Translations under genes and position numbers: made by a program
Notes under the pieces: generated by a model
What the model saw: the letters and a program-made list of their open reading frames with translations, nothing else
What the model was told of the DNA's origin: nothing
Databases searched by the model: none
Assembly: GCF_014656195.1 (NCBI RefSeq)
Contig: NZ_BNBY01000018.1
Span: forward strand, 71,375 to 135,374
Length of the DNA: 64,000 bases
Origin: Kitasatospora xanthocidica
Lineage (GTDB): Bacteria > Actinomycetota > Actinomycetes > Streptomycetales > Streptomycetaceae
Direction: 5' to 3'
Shown here: positions 8,128 through 16,145 of the stretch, piece by piece
Numbering within the stretch: the stretch's first letter is position 1
Layout of the letters: each line of letters starts with the position of its first letter

Positions 8128-9303
8128 ATGACGCACTCATCGGACCCGTCGGACCGGTCGGAGTCATCGAACCCCTCGGAGCCGTCGGGCGGGAATGACC
8201 CGACGACCGGCGGGCCGTCCCGCCGCCGGCTCCTGAAGATCGGTTTCGGTGTCGCCGCGGGGGTGGCGGCGATCGGTTCGGGCGCCCCGGCGGCGGTCGC
8301 CGGCGGGCCGAACGACCCGACCCTTCCGACGATCGCCACCAAGGTGAAGAACCTCAGCGGCGCGGCCGAGACGGGGCCGCTCGGCGCGCCGTGGACGGAC
8401 CTCGGCATCCCCGTGCGGTGCCCGGACGGCAGCATGCTCTTCGTCTGCGGCGACACCTTCAGCGGCAACGGGGTGGGCGACGGCGAGTGGAACGCCCCGG
8501 TCGGCCTGCGCTCCAGCAACTCGGACCCGAACAACCTGCGGATCGACGGCATCGTCCGCGGCGCGTACGGCATCAGCCTCGTCGACGAGCCGCACACCCC
8601 GGTCGGCGACACCGCGCACACGACCGCGATCCCCTCCGACGTGTTCGTCGTCGACGGCGTGATGTACATGCACCTGATGCGCGGCGTCATCTTCGACACC
8701 CACCACACCGACTTCTGGCGCTCCACCGACAACGGGCAGACCTGGGAGTACCTCTGCCAGTGGCCGGGCGACCTGCACGGCGGCCAGTTCCAGCAGAAGA
8801 CCTACGCGGTGGCCGACGACGGCTACTGCTACGTCCTGTCCACGGTCTTCAACCGGGACGTGGAGTCGGGCATGCTGCTGCACCGGGTCCGCAAGGAGAG
8901 CCTCGGCGACCCGGGCGCCTACGAGCCCTGGGGCTGGGACGGCGACTGGCGGTGGAACGCGCCCGCGCCGACGACCGTCTTCGGCACCCGCAAGTGGGGC
9001 GAGATCTGCTTCCGCGCCATGGACGGCAAGTACGTCCTCACCTGGCTGAACATGAACCCGCTGTCCATCAGGGCGATGGTCTTCCCGCTCCCGACCTCGG
9101 ACCTGACCAGGACGCCGGAGCAGACCATGATCCTGCCCTGCGGCCCGGGGCAGGAGGCCGGGAACCTCGTCCTCAGCCCCTACGGCGGTTTCGTCGTCCC
9201 CGGCTCGACGTTCGGCAACTTCCACATCATCGTCAGTCAGTGGTACGTCCCGGACCCGACGAACTACCGGATCATGCAGTACCGGATCAACATGGTGTCC
9301 TGA
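8128..9303 (+). CDS. Tat-exported DUF4185 protein
   Basis: Predicted 391-residue exported protein of the DUF4185 type, a five-bladed propeller-like fold related to glycosidase families with no settled activity. A Ser/Pro/Asp-rich start precedes the twin-arginine signal SRRRLLKIGFGVAAGVAA (about residues 29-46). The mature part begins near GGPNDPTLPT and carries family blocks such as FVCGDTFSGNG, DVFVVDGVMYMHLMRG and PGSTFGNFHIIVSQWYVPDP. The ATG at 8128 is preferred over an in-frame ATG at 8020 because GGAAAGG lies upstream and the Tat motif then sits at a normal distance. It stands alone; its role is probably in binding or processing a surface or extracellular glycan (inference). Confidence 0.8.
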   Translation: MTHSSDPSDRSESSNPSEPSGGNDPTTGGPSRRRLLKIGFGVAAGVAAIGSGAPAAVAGGPNDPTLPTIATKVKNLSGAAETGPLGAPWTDLGIPVRCPDGSMLFVCGDTFSGNGVGDGEWNAPVGLRSSNSDPNNLRIDGIVRGAYGISLVDEPHTPVGDTAHTTAIPSDVFVVDGVMYMHLMRGVIFDTHHTDFWRSTDNGQTWEYLCQWPGDLHGGQFQQKTYAVADDGYCYVLSTVFNRDVESGMLLHRVRKESLGDPGAYEPWGWDGDWRWNAPAPTTVFGTRKWGEICFRAMDGKYVLTWLNMNPLSIRAMVFPLPTSDLTRTPEQTMILPCGPGQEAGNLVLSPYGGFVVPGSTFGNFHIIVSQWYVPDPTNYRIMQYRINMVS

Positions 9304-9350
9304 GCGCCGCCGGGGGTCGAGGGAGGATCCGGGCTGACGGACTGCGGAGT

Positions 9351-9403
9351 GACCGCGCGCATTACTGCTTGACAGAGTGCGTAATACTGTAACGCGCGCG
9401 GTC
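9351..9403. promoter_or_regulatory. Long inverted repeat (operator or stem-loop)
   Basis: Arms GACCGCGCGCATTAC (9351-9365) and GTAACGCGCGCGGTC (9389-9403) are complementary at 14 of 15 positions around a 23-nt A+T-richer spacer containing TTGACA. It lies downstream of the DUF4185 stop and 57 bp upstream of the glycerophosphodiesterase start, so it may be a terminator of the first gene or an operator of the second. Confidence 0.6.
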
Positions 9404-9459
9404 CGGGACGGCGGCGGAGCGGTCGGCGCGGTTCCCCTCCCAGCAGCTCGGAGCACGAC

Positions 9460-10266
9460 ATGCACGTCTTCCTCGACCACCCCGGGCCGCTGGCCTTCGC
9501 CCACCGCGGCGGCGACCTCGGGCACCCCGAGAACTCGCTCGCGGCCTTCGAGGCCGCCGTCGCGCTCGGGTACCGCTACCTGGAGACGGACGTGCACGCC
9601 ACCAGCGACGGCGTGCTGGTGGCCTTCCACGACTCCCGGCTCGACCGGGTCACCGACCGCGCCGGAGCGGTGGCCGAGCTGCCCTGGGAGAGCGTCAGGC
9701 GGGCCCGGATCGGCGGCAGCGAGCCGGTGCCGCTGCTGGAGGACCTGCTCGGCGCCTTCCCCGGGGCCCGCTTCAACATCGACGTCAAGGCGGCACCGGC
9801 CGTCGCGCCGCTGGTCGAGGCGATCCGCCGGACCGACGCCTGGGACCGGGTCTGCGTCGGCGGCTTCTCCGACAGCCGGCTGGCCGCCGTCCGGGCCGCC
9901 GCCGGCCCCCGGCTGGCCACCTCGCTCGGCCCGCGCGAGGTGGCCCGGCTGCGGCTGCGCTCGCTGGCCGGGCCGCTGCTGCGGGGACGCGCCGCGGCAC
10001 CGTTCGCCGGCGTCTGCGCGCAGGTGCCGGAGCGGCACCGGGGCGTGCGGGTGGTCGACCGGGCCTTCGTCCGGACCGCCCACCGCCTCGGCCTGCAGGT
10101 CCACGTCTGGACTGTGGACGATCCCACACGGATCAGGGCTCTCCTCGACCTCGGTGTGGATGGCATCATGGCCGATCGCATCGACGTCCTGCGGGACGTC
10201 CTCGGCGAGCGGGGCTGCTGGACCGACGGCAGCACCGGCTCCAGCACGGTGATGGGAACCCCATGA
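9460..10266 (+). CDS. Glycerophosphodiester phosphodiesterase
   Basis: Predicted 268-residue GDPD-fold enzyme hydrolysing glycerophosphodiesters to glycerol-3-phosphate and an alcohol. The GDPD signature is complete: FAHRGGDLGHPENSLAAF (catalytic His-Arg and metal Glu), YLETDVHATSDGVLVAFHDSRLDRVT (metal Glu/Asp and second catalytic His) and the C-terminal HVWTVDDPTRIRALLDLGVDGIMADR. No signal peptide is seen, so it should act in the cytoplasm. It overlaps the following MFS gene by ATGA (10263-10266) and is almost surely cotranslated with it. The pairing suggests import of a phosphodiester or export of a product by the MFS protein. Confidence 0.92.
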   Translation: MHVFLDHPGPLAFAHRGGDLGHPENSLAAFEAAVALGYRYLETDVHATSDGVLVAFHDSRLDRVTDRAGAVAELPWESVRRARIGGSEPVPLLEDLLGAFPGARFNIDVKAAPAVAPLVEAIRRTDAWDRVCVGGFSDSRLAAVRAAAGPRLATSLGPREVARLRLRSLAGPLLRGRAAAPFAGVCAQVPERHRGVRVVDRAFVRTAHRLGLQVHVWTVDDPTRIRALLDLGVDGIMADRIDVLRDVLGERGCWTDGSTGSSTVMGTP

Positions 10267-11735
10267 GCACCACGAACCCGGCCACGCACCCGCCGGACGA
10301 TCCACCGACCGACCCGTCGGCGGCCGCCGCCGGTGCCGCTGCCGCTGCCGACGACGACGGCCGAGCGCTGCGTCGGATGCAGTTCGGCTGGTACATCAAC
10401 GACTGGGCGAACGCGGCCTTCTCCGCCACCGTCCTGACGGTGTTCCTCGGGCCGTACCTGACCGAGGTGGCCAAGAACGCCGCCGACGCGAACGGCGACG
10501 TGCACCCGCTCGGCCTGTCGATCCGGGCGGGGTCGTACTTCCCGTACACGGTCTCCTTCTCCGTGCTGATCTCGGTCGCGGTGATGCTGCTGACCGGCAC
10601 GGTCGCGGACCGCACCGGGCGGCACAAGGAGCTGATGTGCGGCTTCGCGTTCGTCGGCTCGATCGCCACGATGGGGATGTTCCTCCTCGACGGCGACCGC
10701 TACCTGCTCGGCGGCGGACTGCTGGTGGTCGCCAACATCGCCTACGCGGTGTCGGTCGCGCTCTCCTACGCCTACCTCCCGGGCCTGGCCTCCCCCGACG
10801 AGCGGGACGCGGTCTCCTCCAAGGGCTGGGCGTACGGCTACGCGGGCGGCGGGCTGCTGCTGATCGCCAACCTGGCGCTGTTCCAGGGCCACGAGGCGCT
10901 CGGCCTGTCCTCCGGCACCGCCGTGCGGATCTGCCTGGCCTCGGCAGGGCTGTGGTGGGCGCTGTTCACCGTCGTCCCGCTGCTCCGGCTGCCCTCCCGC
11001 GCCGGGGTCACCCCCGCACGGGCCGCGGCGCTCGCGGCGGACAAGGCGGACGTGGCGGACAAGGCGGACGCGGCGAGGGCCGCCGAGCCCGCCGCCGGCA
11101 GCCTGCGCGAGCTCGGCCGCACCCTGAAGGCCATGCGCAAGCACCCGCTCACGCTGCTCTACCTCGCCGCCTTCCTCTGCTACAACGACGGCATCCAGAC
11201 CGTCGTCTCCCAGGCCTCGCTCTACGGCAGCGAGGAACTCGGCATGGAACAGACCTCGCTGGTCACCGCCGTGCTCCTGGTCCAGGTGGTGGCCATCGGC
11301 GGCGCCCTGCTGCTCGGCCGGATAGCCCAGCGGTACGGCGCCAAGCGGACCATCCTCGGCTCCCTGGTCGGCTGGGTGGTCACCCTCGCCCTCGGCTACT
11401 TCATGCCCGCCCACCAGCCCGCCTGGTTCTACGCCCTGGCCTGCATGATCGGCCTGGTGCTCGGCGGCAGCCAGGCGCTCTCCCGCTCGCTGTTCTCCCA
11501 CCTCATCCCGCCCGGCCGGGAGGCCGAGTACTTCAGCCTCTACAAGGTCAGCGACCGCGGCACCAGCTGGATGGGCCCGCTGGTCTTCGGCCTCGCGTAC
11601 GAGCTCACCGGCAGCTACCGCTCGGCGATCATCTCGCTGCTGGTGTTCTTCGTGATCGGCTTCGCGGTGCTGGTGAAGGTCCCGCTCCGCCGTGCCATCG
11701 AGGCCGTCGGCAACCCGGTGCCCGAGCGGCTCTGA
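10263..11735 (+). CDS. MFS transporter, UMF1/Atg22-like
   Basis: Predicted 490-residue polytopic membrane protein. The segment QFGWYINDWANAAFSATVLTVFLGPYLTEVAK after a soluble Ala/Asp-rich start is characteristic of the Atg22-like (UMF1) branch of the major facilitator superfamily. About twelve hydrophobic spans follow, with the cytoplasmic loop between spans 6 and 7 carrying a KADVADKADA repeat (11037-11080) coded by an 18-bp duplication. The start overlaps the stop of the phosphodiesterase gene, so the two are translationally coupled. The substrate is unknown; in this context a glycerophosphodiester, glycerol phosphate or related metabolite is a reasonable guess. Confidence 0.85.
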   Translation: MSTTNPATHPPDDPPTDPSAAAAGAAAAADDDGRALRRMQFGWYINDWANAAFSATVLTVFLGPYLTEVAKNAADANGDVHPLGLSIRAGSYFPYTVSFSVLISVAVMLLTGTVADRTGRHKELMCGFAFVGSIATMGMFLLDGDRYLLGGGLLVVANIAYAVSVALSYAYLPGLASPDERDAVSSKGWAYGYAGGGLLLIANLALFQGHEALGLSSGTAVRICLASAGLWWALFTVVPLLRLPSRAGVTPARAAALAADKADVADKADAARAAEPAAGSLRELGRTLKAMRKHPLTLLYLAAFLCYNDGIQTVVSQASLYGSEELGMEQTSLVTAVLLVQVVAIGGALLLGRIAQRYGAKRTILGSLVGWVVTLALGYFMPAHQPAWFYALACMIGLVLGGSQALSRSLFSHLIPPGREAEYFSLYKVSDRGTSWMGPLVFGLAYELTGSYRSAIISLLVFFVIGFAVLVKVPLRRAIEAVGNPVPERL

Positions 11736-11736
11736 C

Positions 11737-11755
11737 GGGCGGGGCCCTGCCGCCC
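11737..11755. terminator. Weak stem between convergent genes
   Basis: GGGCGG and CCGCCC form a 6-bp stem just after the MFS stop, in the 49-bp gap facing the 3' end of the LanC-like gene. It is short, so the call is tentative. Confidence 0.35.
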
Positions 11756-11784
11756 TCCGGTACGCCGGGCCAACGGTCCGTCCG

Positions 11785-12993
11785 TCAGGAGAGCAGCAGG
11801 GCCCGGTCCCAGCCGGGCGGCACCGGCGTCGTCGCGGCCAGCAGGGCCAGCAGCACACCGGCGGCGCCGTCCAGGAACCCCGGGCCGAGGGGCCGGGCGT
11901 TCTCTTTTCGGCCGGTGAGGTTGTCGGTGAGTCGGCCGGTGCGCCTGTCGGTGCGCCCGTCGCCGAGACTGTCGGTGAGCCCGTCCGTCAGCCCGTCGAC
12001 CAGCCGGGTGGCCAGGCCCCGGGCCGCCGACCGGAACTCCGGGTCCCCGGTGTCGTGGGCGAAGCGCAGGGTGATCAGCAGCAGACCGGCCAGGCCGTGG
12101 CAGAGGCCCGGCCGCCGGTCGATCCGGCGCACCTCGCGCGGGCGGCGCAGCGCGGCCAGCAGGGTCTCCCGGGCGAGGCCGCGCAGGGACCCGTCGTCCA
12201 GGGCGGTGCCGGCCAGCCAGAGCGCACGGGCGATGCCCGGGCCGCCGTGGCACCAGGAGGCGGGCAGGGCCGGCCGTTCGGGCCCCGGGCCTTCGATCAG
12301 CACCCAGTCCGGGCCGTACTCGTCGTCCCGACGGTGCGCCAGGAGGCGGTCCACCGCCCGGTGCACCGCCGCGACCTGGCCCGGCGCCGCCACACCCGCC
12401 GACAGCGCCAACGAGAACAGGGCCAGCGGACCGGCCGGGCCGTGCGCCATCCCCGGCGAGTCGCCCGGGAACGCCGCCACCTGACGGCCGAGCACGGCCA
12501 GTACGGCCGTCAGCCGGTCGGCGGCGGCCGGGTCCTCGGCGCAGCGGTCCAGGAGGACGGCGCCGTGTCCGGTCAGACCGGAGCTCAGGTCGAGGCTGCG
12601 GCGGTCGAGGTGCTGGCTGTTTGGGGCCTGGGCGTCGAAACCCCGGCCGGCCGCTCCGAGCGGGACCGGGAGGCCCAGCCGGCTCGCGGTGAAGGCGAGT
12701 CCGTCGAAGCCACCGAGCAGTCCCGGCGCCCGCGACCGGATCCGTTCCGCGCCCCGGACGGCCGCCTCCAGGTGACCGGCCGCCACCGCGTGCCGGCCCT
12801 CGCCGGGCCGGCAGAGGTCGAGCTGGTGGTGGGCGAGCGCGAGGCCCGCGCCGCCGGCCGCGAGGTCGGGCCGGACCGCCCGGGGTGCCGGGCGCGGCGG
12901 ACCGGCGATCCGGTCGACCAGGCGCCGGGCGGCCTCCGCCGCGGGCCCGTCGAGCAGGACGGCCCAGGGGGTCTCGCCGGAGTCGCCGGTCAT
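11785..12993 (-). CDS. Stand-alone LanC-like lanthionine cyclase
   Basis: Predicted 402-residue protein of the LanC fold (alpha/alpha toroid). LanC enzymes hold a zinc that activates peptide Cys thiols for addition to dehydrated Ser/Thr. The ligand set is intact: C248 in SWCHGGPG, C298-H299 in LCHGLAG, and the upstream His in MAHGPAG (H184). The N-terminal 90 residues are variable. It is the third gene of a minus-strand operon after LanL and the precursor, although LanL already ends in its own zinc-type cyclase domain, so this is a second cyclase. It could install a ring that LanL does not, or act on another thiol chemistry. The ATG at 12993 has only a weak GGGG upstream. Confidence 0.82.
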   Translation of the reverse strand: MTGDSGETPWAVLLDGPAAEAARRLVDRIAGPPRPAPRAVRPDLAAGGAGLALAHHQLDLCRPGEGRHAVAAGHLEAAVRGAERIRSRAPGLLGGFDGLAFTASRLGLPVPLGAAGRGFDAQAPNSQHLDRRSLDLSSGLTGHGAVLLDRCAEDPAAADRLTAVLAVLGRQVAAFPGDSPGMAHGPAGPLALFSLALSAGVAAPGQVAAVHRAVDRLLAHRRDDEYGPDWVLIEGPGPERPALPASWCHGGPGIARALWLAGTALDDGSLRGLARETLLAALRRPREVRRIDRRPGLCHGLAGLLLITLRFAHDTGDPEFRSAARGLATRLVDGLTDGLTDSLGDGRTDRRTGRLTDNLTGRKENARPLGPGFLDGAAGVLLALLAATTPVPPGWDRALLLS

Positions 12994-13060
12994 CGGCCCC
13001 GTTCCACGGATCGGGTGCGGTGGATCGTTCGGTGCGGATCGCTCGCACGCCCGTCGATCG

Positions 13061-13097
13061 GGTGCTGTGAGAGGCCGCTGCCGGCTCCCACAGCACC
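13061..13097 (-). terminator. Stem-loop between precursor gene and lanC
   Basis: GGTGCTGTG (13061-13069) pairs perfectly with CACAGCACC (13089-13097), extended by GAG/CTC past one bulged base. It lies 15 bp after the precursor stop and about 70 bp before the lanC start. It is placed to stop part of the transcripts so the precursor is made in excess over the cyclase. Confidence 0.6.
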
Positions 13098-13111
13098 GCG
13101 CGGGCCGGCCG

Positions 13112-13243
13112 TCAGTCGACCGGGCTCAGACAGAGGTCGGTCCACTCGTAGCTGTGGTGGCCGGTGTCGCAGCACATCATCGGCTCCAGCGGCTGCTCCT
13201 CGGTCTCGGGCAGCTCCTGCAGCTCCAGGACGGTGCTCTCCAT
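13112..13243 (-). CDS. Class III/IV lanthipeptide precursor peptide
   Basis: A 43-codon gene directly downstream of the LanL gene and too short for routine gene finders. The N-terminal part (1-21) looks like a leader: VLELQELPETEEQ has the LxLQ / LPE-acidic pattern used by class III/IV synthetases. The C-terminal part after Pro21 is the candidate core with Cys24, Cys25 and Cys38 and Ser/Thr at 27, 31, 35 and 40, as in CCDTGHHSYEWTDLC. Thr35 and Cys38 (TDLC) fit a small methyllanthionine ring; Cys24/25 lie N-terminal to Thr27 and Ser31, so they would need reverse-direction rings or a disulfide. GGAAAGGGGG lies 6 nt before the ATG at 13243; another in-frame ATG at 13249 overlaps the LanL stop as ATGA and is an alternative. 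Confidence 0.8.
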   Translation of the reverse strand: MESTVLELQELPETEEQPLEPMMCCDTGHHSYEWTDLCLSPVD

Positions 13244-13245
13244 CG

Positions 13246-15972
13246 TCATCCCCCCTTTCCGGGGCTCGGGTGGTGGTGCGGTTCCGCGGCCGGCCGGTCG
13301 ACCAGCCACGATCGGGGGCCGCCGTGGCGGCGGCGCAGCAGGAGGTCGAGCACGCCGCCGTACCCCACGTTGTAGGCGGCGGTGACCTCGCGCAGGGTGT
13401 CGTCGGGGACCAGGTACCGGCCGTCGCGGAGCGCGGCGCGCAGGGCGATGCCGCGGACCAGGTCGTCGGCGCGGGCCAGGTGGCGGCGGTCGCCGGTGGC
13501 GGCGTACAGGTCGAGCAGCAGCTCGGCGTTGCCGGCCAGCCCGTGGCAGGTGCCGGGCCCGAGGCGGTGGCGGTCGCGGTGCACGGCGAGCGCGGCGCCC
13601 TCGGCGTGGGCGAGGTGGCGCGGGTCGCCGGTCTCCTGCCACAGCCTCACCAGGTAGCTGCCGATGCCCGAGGAGCCGTGGCACCAGTAGTCCAGGCCGG
13701 GGCGGTCGGCGCGGCCCGGGCCCTTGGGCCAGTAGGCGGCGCCGTCGCGCCAGTCGGTGAGCGCACACAGGGCCTCGCCGCCGCCGAGCGCGATGTCGGT
13801 CAGCTCGGGCCGCCCCAGTTCGCGGCCGGCGGCGAGCAGGAAGGCCGCGTTGCCGGCGACGCCGTGGGCGAAGCCGTAGTGTCCGGAGCCGGCCAGTTCG
13901 GCGCGGTGCTCCGGGCCGAGCGGCCAGTCCACCCCGTCACGGTCCTTCAGCAGGTACAGCAGCCCGTCCGCGCACTCCTGGGCCCGGTCGGCGAGGCGCC
14001 GGTCGCCGGTGCGGCGCCACAGGTGGAGCTGGGCCAGCCCGGCACCCGCCAGGCCGTGGCAGACGTCGGCGCTGCGCGTGTCCAGCGGGATGCGCAGGGC
14101 GTGGTCGAGGGCGCGGTCGGCGAGCCGGCGGTCCTCCAGGGTGGTCGCCGCCTCGTGCAGGGCCCAGACGGTGCCGGAGCGGCCGAAGTGGAGGCCGGGC
14201 AGGATCCGGTCGGGTTCGGTGAGCCGTTCGTCCAGCCAGTCGGCGGCGGTGCGCAGGGTGGGCCGGGCGGCCCCGTACCCGCGGCGGACGGCGCGGGTGA
14301 GCACCGCGAGCACCCCGGCCGCGCCGAGCTGCACGTTGCAGGGGTCGCCGTCCGGCAGGGAGCGCGGGGCCGGCCAGAGGTACTCGGCGGCGGGGTCCGC
14401 AGTGGCGGCGAGGTGGGCGAGGCCGTCCTCGATCAGGCGCTCGGCGGACGGCGGTTCGGGCAGGTGCTCGCGGCCGCCCGGGTCCAGTCCGGTGCGCAGG
14501 TAGGCCTCCGCCCGGGGCAGCGTCCAGCGCCGCGGTGCCGACGCCGACAGTCCGGCGACCAGGGGGCCGAGGGCGCGCAGCGCGGGCAGGTCGTCGGCGG
14601 CGGCGACCAGGGCGGCGAGCCGTTCGCCGGGCGGCCGGGCGGGTGCGCCGTCGTCGGCGAGGACGGGGCTGATGCCGCTGGTGACGTGCAGCAGGGTGGC
14701 GCCGAGGCTGAAGCAGTCGGCCTCGGGGCCGGGTGAGGGTGCGGGCGTGGGTGCCGGTGTGGCTGTGGGGTGGCCGGCGTTCAGGTAGCCGGGGTCGGTG
14801 AAGCCGCGGGTGCCCGCCGGGTGGGCGGCGGAGCCGAGCGGGACGGCGAGCTCCAGGTCGACCAGGACCGGCCGCTCCTCCGGCGTCATGATGACGTTGC
14901 CCGGCTTGAAGTCGCGCAGGACGTACCCGGCGGCGTGCACCCGCCCGATCAGCGCGACGAGGGCCCGGGCGAGCCCGAGGGCCGCCGGGACGGGCACGCT
15001 CCCGTCGCCCCGCTCCAGGTGCTCGGCGGTCCACTGCTGAAGGTTGCGGCCGGGGACGAGGTCCTCGACCAGGAAGAGGTGGCCGCCGCTCTCGAACAGC
15101 TCCCGCACCCGGGGGGTGACACCGAGGGGCGCGAGCTCGTCCAGGACCCGGGCCTCGTGGCGCAGCCGGTCCCGGGTGTCGCGGCCCTCGGGGTCGGCAC
15201 CGACGTGCGGCCGGGCCTCCTTGAGCAGGACGGTCCCGCCGCCCCGGGTGTCCTCGGCGCGGTAGACGCCGCCGCGGTTGGAGTGCCGGATCGCCTCCTT
15301 GACGAGGTACCGGCCGGCCAGCAGGACCGGTGCGCCGCGGCGGCGGGGCGGTGTCGCCGACGGCGGTTCCGCAGCCGGTTCCGCAGCCGGTTCCGGCCGG
15401 GCGAACGGGTCCTCGGCCCACGGCGGCGGCGAGAACCAGGGGTTGCGCTGGTCGGTGCTGAGGCTCCCGTCGGGCGCCACCAGCCGGCCCTCGTAGAAGC
15501 CTTCGTCGTTGAGCACCCGGGAGCGGGCGAAGCAGCCGTACCGGTAGTGCACCACGCTGTCCGGCCGGTAGCGGCGGTCGGAAAGGATGGCGGGGCCGGG
15601 CAGACCGGCCGTCGCCTCGTCCAACTCCTGCGCCAGGGCGCGCAGTCGGTCGTCGTCGGCGGGGTAGGCGGTGAGGAACTTGCCGGACTGCGCCCGGGCC
15701 GCGCGGGTGCCGGTCAGCTCGGCCGTGACCTGCGGCCCGGACGCGAACTTGAAGGCACAGCCGTGCGCGACAAGGACCCGTCCGGCGCGCTCCAGCACCC
15801 GCGGCGCGGAGGCCAGGGTCGCGGACACGTGGAGCTTCCAGCCCTGCCGGCGCGGCAGGTGGTCCGGCGGGGTCACCATCCACCACGGCTCGACGCGGCG
15901 CACGCGCCAGCCGGCGGCTTGATCGGAGCCCGTCAAGAACTCCGCGAGAATGGACCGATAGGGCGAGGTCAC
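13246..15972 (-). CDS. lanL: Class IV-type lanthipeptide synthetase (LanL)
   Basis: Predicted 908-residue three-domain synthetase that would phosphorylate Ser/Thr of the precursor, eliminate phosphate and cyclise with Cys. Residues 1-200 are the lyase region. Residues 215-490 are a Ser/Thr kinase domain with invariant Lys in VLLKEARP (K251), catalytic Asp in VLRDFKPGNVIM (D354) and metal Asp in LVDLELA (D372, DFG variant). Residues 520-900 are a LanC-type cyclase retaining all zinc ligands: H703 (FAHGVAGN), C764 (YWCHGSSG), C809-H810 (TCHGLAGN). Retention of the ligands separates it from class III LanKC enzymes. The GTG at 15972 lies 6 nt after TAGCTT, which suggests a leaderless mRNA. No dedicated exporter gene is adjacent. 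Confidence 0.88.
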   Translation of the reverse strand: MTSPYRSILAEFLTGSDQAAGWRVRRVEPWWMVTPPDHLPRRQGWKLHVSATLASAPRVLERAGRVLVAHGCAFKFASGPQVTAELTGTRAARAQSGKFLTAYPADDDRLRALAQELDEATAGLPGPAILSDRRYRPDSVVHYRYGCFARSRVLNDEGFYEGRLVAPDGSLSTDQRNPWFSPPPWAEDPFARPEPAAEPAAEPPSATPPRRRGAPVLLAGRYLVKEAIRHSNRGGVYRAEDTRGGGTVLLKEARPHVGADPEGRDTRDRLRHEARVLDELAPLGVTPRVRELFESGGHLFLVEDLVPGRNLQQWTAEHLERGDGSVPVPAALGLARALVALIGRVHAAGYVLRDFKPGNVIMTPEERPVLVDLELAVPLGSAAHPAGTRGFTDPGYLNAGHPTATPAPTPAPSPGPEADCFSLGATLLHVTSGISPVLADDGAPARPPGERLAALVAAADDLPALRALGPLVAGLSASAPRRWTLPRAEAYLRTGLDPGGREHLPEPPSAERLIEDGLAHLAATADPAAEYLWPAPRSLPDGDPCNVQLGAAGVLAVLTRAVRRGYGAARPTLRTAADWLDERLTEPDRILPGLHFGRSGTVWALHEAATTLEDRRLADRALDHALRIPLDTRSADVCHGLAGAGLAQLHLWRRTGDRRLADRAQECADGLLYLLKDRDGVDWPLGPEHRAELAGSGHYGFAHGVAGNAAFLLAAGRELGRPELTDIALGGGEALCALTDWRDGAAYWPKGPGRADRPGLDYWCHGSSGIGSYLVRLWQETGDPRHLAHAEGAALAVHRDRHRLGPGTCHGLAGNAELLLDLYAATGDRRHLARADDLVRGIALRAALRDGRYLVPDDTLREVTAAYNVGYGGVLDLLLRRRHGGPRSWLVDRPAAEPHHHPSPGKGG

Positions 15973-16008
15973 ACGGCGAAGCTAGCAACGGTGAAATCCT
16001 CAACACAA
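15973..16008 (-). promoter_or_regulatory. Candidate leaderless promoter of lanL
   Basis: Read on the minus strand, TTGTGT is followed after 18 bp by TAGCTT (15979-15984), a TAnnnT -10 element. Six nucleotides later comes the GTG start at 15972. This -10 to start spacing is the hallmark of actinobacterial leaderless transcripts, and no ribosome site precedes the GTG. Confidence 0.45.
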
Positions 16009-16076
16009 GGGCTCCGTAAGGGATTTGATAAGTCATTGCATACGATCAGCTCATAATAGGGCTGTGGGCGATCCGT

Positions 16077-16117
16077 CCCGTCGGACCCTCGTCGGACCCT
16101 CGTCGGACCCTCGTCGG
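16077..16117. repeat. 11-bp tandem repeat upstream of the DUF4253 gene
   Basis: CGTCGGACCCT occurs three times in a row, followed by a partial fourth CGTCGG. It lies 30-70 bp before the DUF4253 start, in the divergent gap shared with lanL. Confidence 0.75.
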
Positions 16118-16145
16118 GCGCACTGTCCGACCCTGCCTCTACCGT

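Noticed and set aside
9369..9374. TTGACA as a -35 promoter element
   Set aside because: No TAnnnT element lies 16-19 bp downstream; it is better explained as part of the inverted-repeat spacer.
11692..14736. A 1014-codon plus-strand frame
   Set aside because: Shadow of the lanthipeptide operon on the other strand; no domains, and low-complexity composition.
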